Positions 14,105-15,348 of a stretch of 15,348 bases of DNA are shown here, piece after piece. Source of the DNA: JACDDK01 sp038198445 (GTDB lineage Bacteria; Actinomycetota; Rubrobacteria; Rubrobacterales; Rubrobacteraceae); the NCBI GenBank assembly GCA_038198445.1, contig JBBPZZ010000184.1, forward strand, positions 1-15,348. Direction: 5' to 3'. The notes beneath the pieces were generated by a model. It was not told the DNA's origin. It worked only from the letters and a program-made list of their open reading frames with translations, and made no database searches. Both the position numbers and the translations under genes were made by a program. Position 1 is the stretch's first letter. Each line of letters opens with the position of its first letter.

Positions 14105-14482
14105 CTAGCACTCTCCCGTGACTTCGCACGCCTCGACGTGCTCGCGGTTGTCCGCGAGGAGCGCCTCACCGAGCCTGAGCATCTGGAGCACCCGCTCGTC
14201 GGCTATGGAGTAGTAGGCGAACCTACCCTCGCGCCTGACCTTCACGTAGCCGCACCACGCCAGGCACTGGAGGTGGATCGAAACCCTCGGCTGCGTGGCC
14301 CCGACCGCCTCGACCAGCTCTCCTACTTTGGTCTCACCGTGGCGGGCAAGGAACGCCAGAATCGACATCCGCGTGGGATCGGCGAACCCGTCGAAGAGCT
14401 TGGCCGCAACCCTCATGTCCGGGCTCTCGCGCCCAATGGTAGCCTCCGCCAGAGGAGGAGCCTCTTTAGTCGTCTCTTGCAT
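14105..14482 (-). CDS. ArsR/SmtB-family metalloregulator of the mer operon
   Basis: The 125-residue protein is a winged-helix ArsR repressor: FADPTRMSILAFLARHGE (33-50), recognition region GATQPRVSIHLQCLAWCGYV (61-80) and wing VRREGRFAYYSI. Known actinobacterial mer operons use an ArsR-type repressor instead of classic MerR. Cysteines lie in the DNA-recognition helix as C-x3-C (Cys73 and Cys77), with further Cys119 and Cys125 at the C-terminus; this resembles the alpha4 Cys site plus tail Cys of CmtR. Metal binding in such proteins releases DNA. ATG 14482 has AAGGAG seven bases upstream. The gene sits inside the operon, 18 bases after merA, so it controls its own transcript; the operator must lie beyond the right edge. 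Confidence 0.88.
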   Translation of the reverse strand: MQETTKEAPPLAEATIGRESPDMRVAAKLFDGFADPTRMSILAFLARHGETKVGELVEAVGATQPRVSIHLQCLAWCGYVKVRREGRFAYYSIADERVLQMLRLGEALLADNREHVEACEVTGEC

Positions 14483-14500
14483 GGTTTTCTCCTTCCCTCT

Positions 14501-15348
14501 CTACGCCGCGCAGCAGGAGAGCTTCGAGACGTCACGGCCAAAGGTCTGGGCGGCGAGCTTGAGCCCTTCGGACATCGTCAGGTAGGGCGCGAAGTTGTCC
14601 GCGAGGTCGGAGACCGTAAGGCCGAACTTGACCGCGAGCGTTGCGGCGTAGATCACGTCTCCAGCGTTCTCCGCCACGATATGCGCCCCGAGGAGCCGCT
14701 TCGTGCCCGCGTCGGCGACCAGCTTGATGACTCCCAGGGTGTCATGGTTTACGAGCGCGCGCGGGACGGCCTTCAGAGGGAGAACGGAGGTCTCGACGTC
14801 GAAACCCTTCTCCCGCGACTTCTGCTCGGTGAGGCCCACGCTCGCGGCCTGCGGATCGGAGAAGATCACGCCGGGGAGCGCGCTGAAGTCGAGTTCCCTG
14901 CCCGCGCCGGAGAGCGCGTTGTCCACGGCGAGTGCTCCCTCGTGGGCGGCGACGTAGACGTACTGGGGGCCAAGCGTAACGTCTCCTGCGGCCCACACCC
15001 TCGGGTTGGCGGTTTGTAGTTGCTCGTCCACTCGCACCGCGCACCGCTTATCCAACTTTATCCCGGCCAAGTCCAAGCTGAGTTCTTCGACGTTAGGTTG
15101 CCGGCCGGCTGCAACGAGGATCTCCTCGCCTTCGAGCACCCGCTCCTTACCGTCAACAGTCACATGCAGGCGCTTGCCGCTCTCCGTCTTCTCGGCGCGT
15201 TCTATCCTGACGCCGGTGAGGACCTCAATGCCTTCGCGCCCTAGCGCCTCCATCATCGCCTCGGAGACCTCTGGCTCTTGATCCCGCAGTAGTCTTGGCC
15301 CACGCTGCATCAGGGTGACTCGGCTGCCCAGGCGGTTAAGGAGTTGTC
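14501..15348 (-). CDS. merA: Mercuric reductase MerA, C-terminal part (5' end beyond the window)
   Basis: MerA reduces Hg(II) to volatile Hg(0) with NADPH and FAD in the cytoplasm. The visible 282 codons cover the end of the NAD(P)H domain (EILVAAGRQPNVEEL), the second FAD motif (RVWAAGDVTLGPQYVYVAAH), and the dimerisation domain (VIFSDPQAASVGLTE, NFAPYLTMSEGLKLAAQTF). It ends in KLSCCAA: the vicinal C-terminal Cys-Cys receives Hg(II) and passes it to the active site, and separates true MerA from lipoamide dehydrogenase or glutathione reductase. The frame continues upstream past the ATG at 15310 (NRLGSRVTLMQRGP) to the window edge, so the redox-active CxxxxC and any N-terminal NmerA domain are outside. 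It is the first visible gene of the mer operon. Confidence 0.95.
   Translation of the reverse strand, partial: QLLNRLGSRVTLMQRGPRLLRDQEPEVSEAMMEALGREGIEVLTGVRIERAEKTESGKRLHVTVDGKERVLEGEEILVAAGRQPNVEELSLDLAGIKLDKRCAVRVDEQLQTANPRVWAAGDVTLGPQYVYVAAHEGALAVDNALSGAGRELDFSALPGVIFSDPQAASVGLTEQKSREKGFDVETSVLPLKAVPRALVNHDTLGVIKLVADAGTKRLLGAHIVAENAGDVIYAATLAVKFGLTVSDLADNFAPYLTMSEGLKLAAQTFGRDVSKLSCCAA

Noticed and set aside
14138..15019. 293-codon plus-strand frame opposite the regulator and merA
   Set aside because: Shadow of strongly supported minus-strand genes; no similarity to known proteins and no ribosome site.

Overview
The window looks like the chromosome of a high-GC actinobacterium. Rubrobacter or a close relative is my best guess, inferred from strong GC bias, frequent GTG/TTG starts, many 4-nt ATGA/GTGA overlaps and Glu/Arg-rich coiled-coil proteins; no rRNA or other taxonomic marker is present to prove it. 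No tRNA, rRNA, CRISPR array or convincing intrinsic terminator was seen.

Left part (1-2579, minus strand): a coiled-coil protein running off the edge; a peroxiredoxin-fold protein that has lost its catalytic cysteine and gained four charged C-terminal repeats; a decayed gene; and a helix-turn-helix plus coiled-coil protein. Plus strand 2740-6601: a GT4 glycosyltransferase, a CPA1 (NhaP-type) Na+/H+ antiporter and the molybdenum cofactor enzyme MoaA.

Middle (6731-8262): a complete 1002-bp IS630-family element with imperfect 25-bp terminal inverted repeats and TA target duplication. It sits in the last codons of an AT-richer membrane-protein gene, whose original stop codon can still be read on the far side of the element.

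8277-11639: clpS, acuC (histone-deacetylase-like) and acuB (CBS-ACT) on the minus strand; a divergent unknown gene with an extended -10 almost touching its ATG; then a rhodanese and a Dabb-domain protein. A 377-bp gap (11640-12016) holds the tail of a DUF1348-like gene and an unassigned open fragment.

Right part (12017-15348, minus strand): a compact mercury operon in the order merA (cut by the window edge), ArsR-family regulator, merC/merT-like transporter, merE-like transporter, TlpA/ResA-like thioredoxin lipoprotein, CcdA-like thiol-electron transporter. The last four genes are joined by 4-nt overlaps. The probable logic is that Hg(II) is imported by the two small membrane proteins, reduced by MerA and sensed by the ArsR-type repressor, while CcdA passes reducing power across the membrane to the lipoprotein thioredoxin. 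The redox pair inside the mer operon is the most interesting feature of the window.
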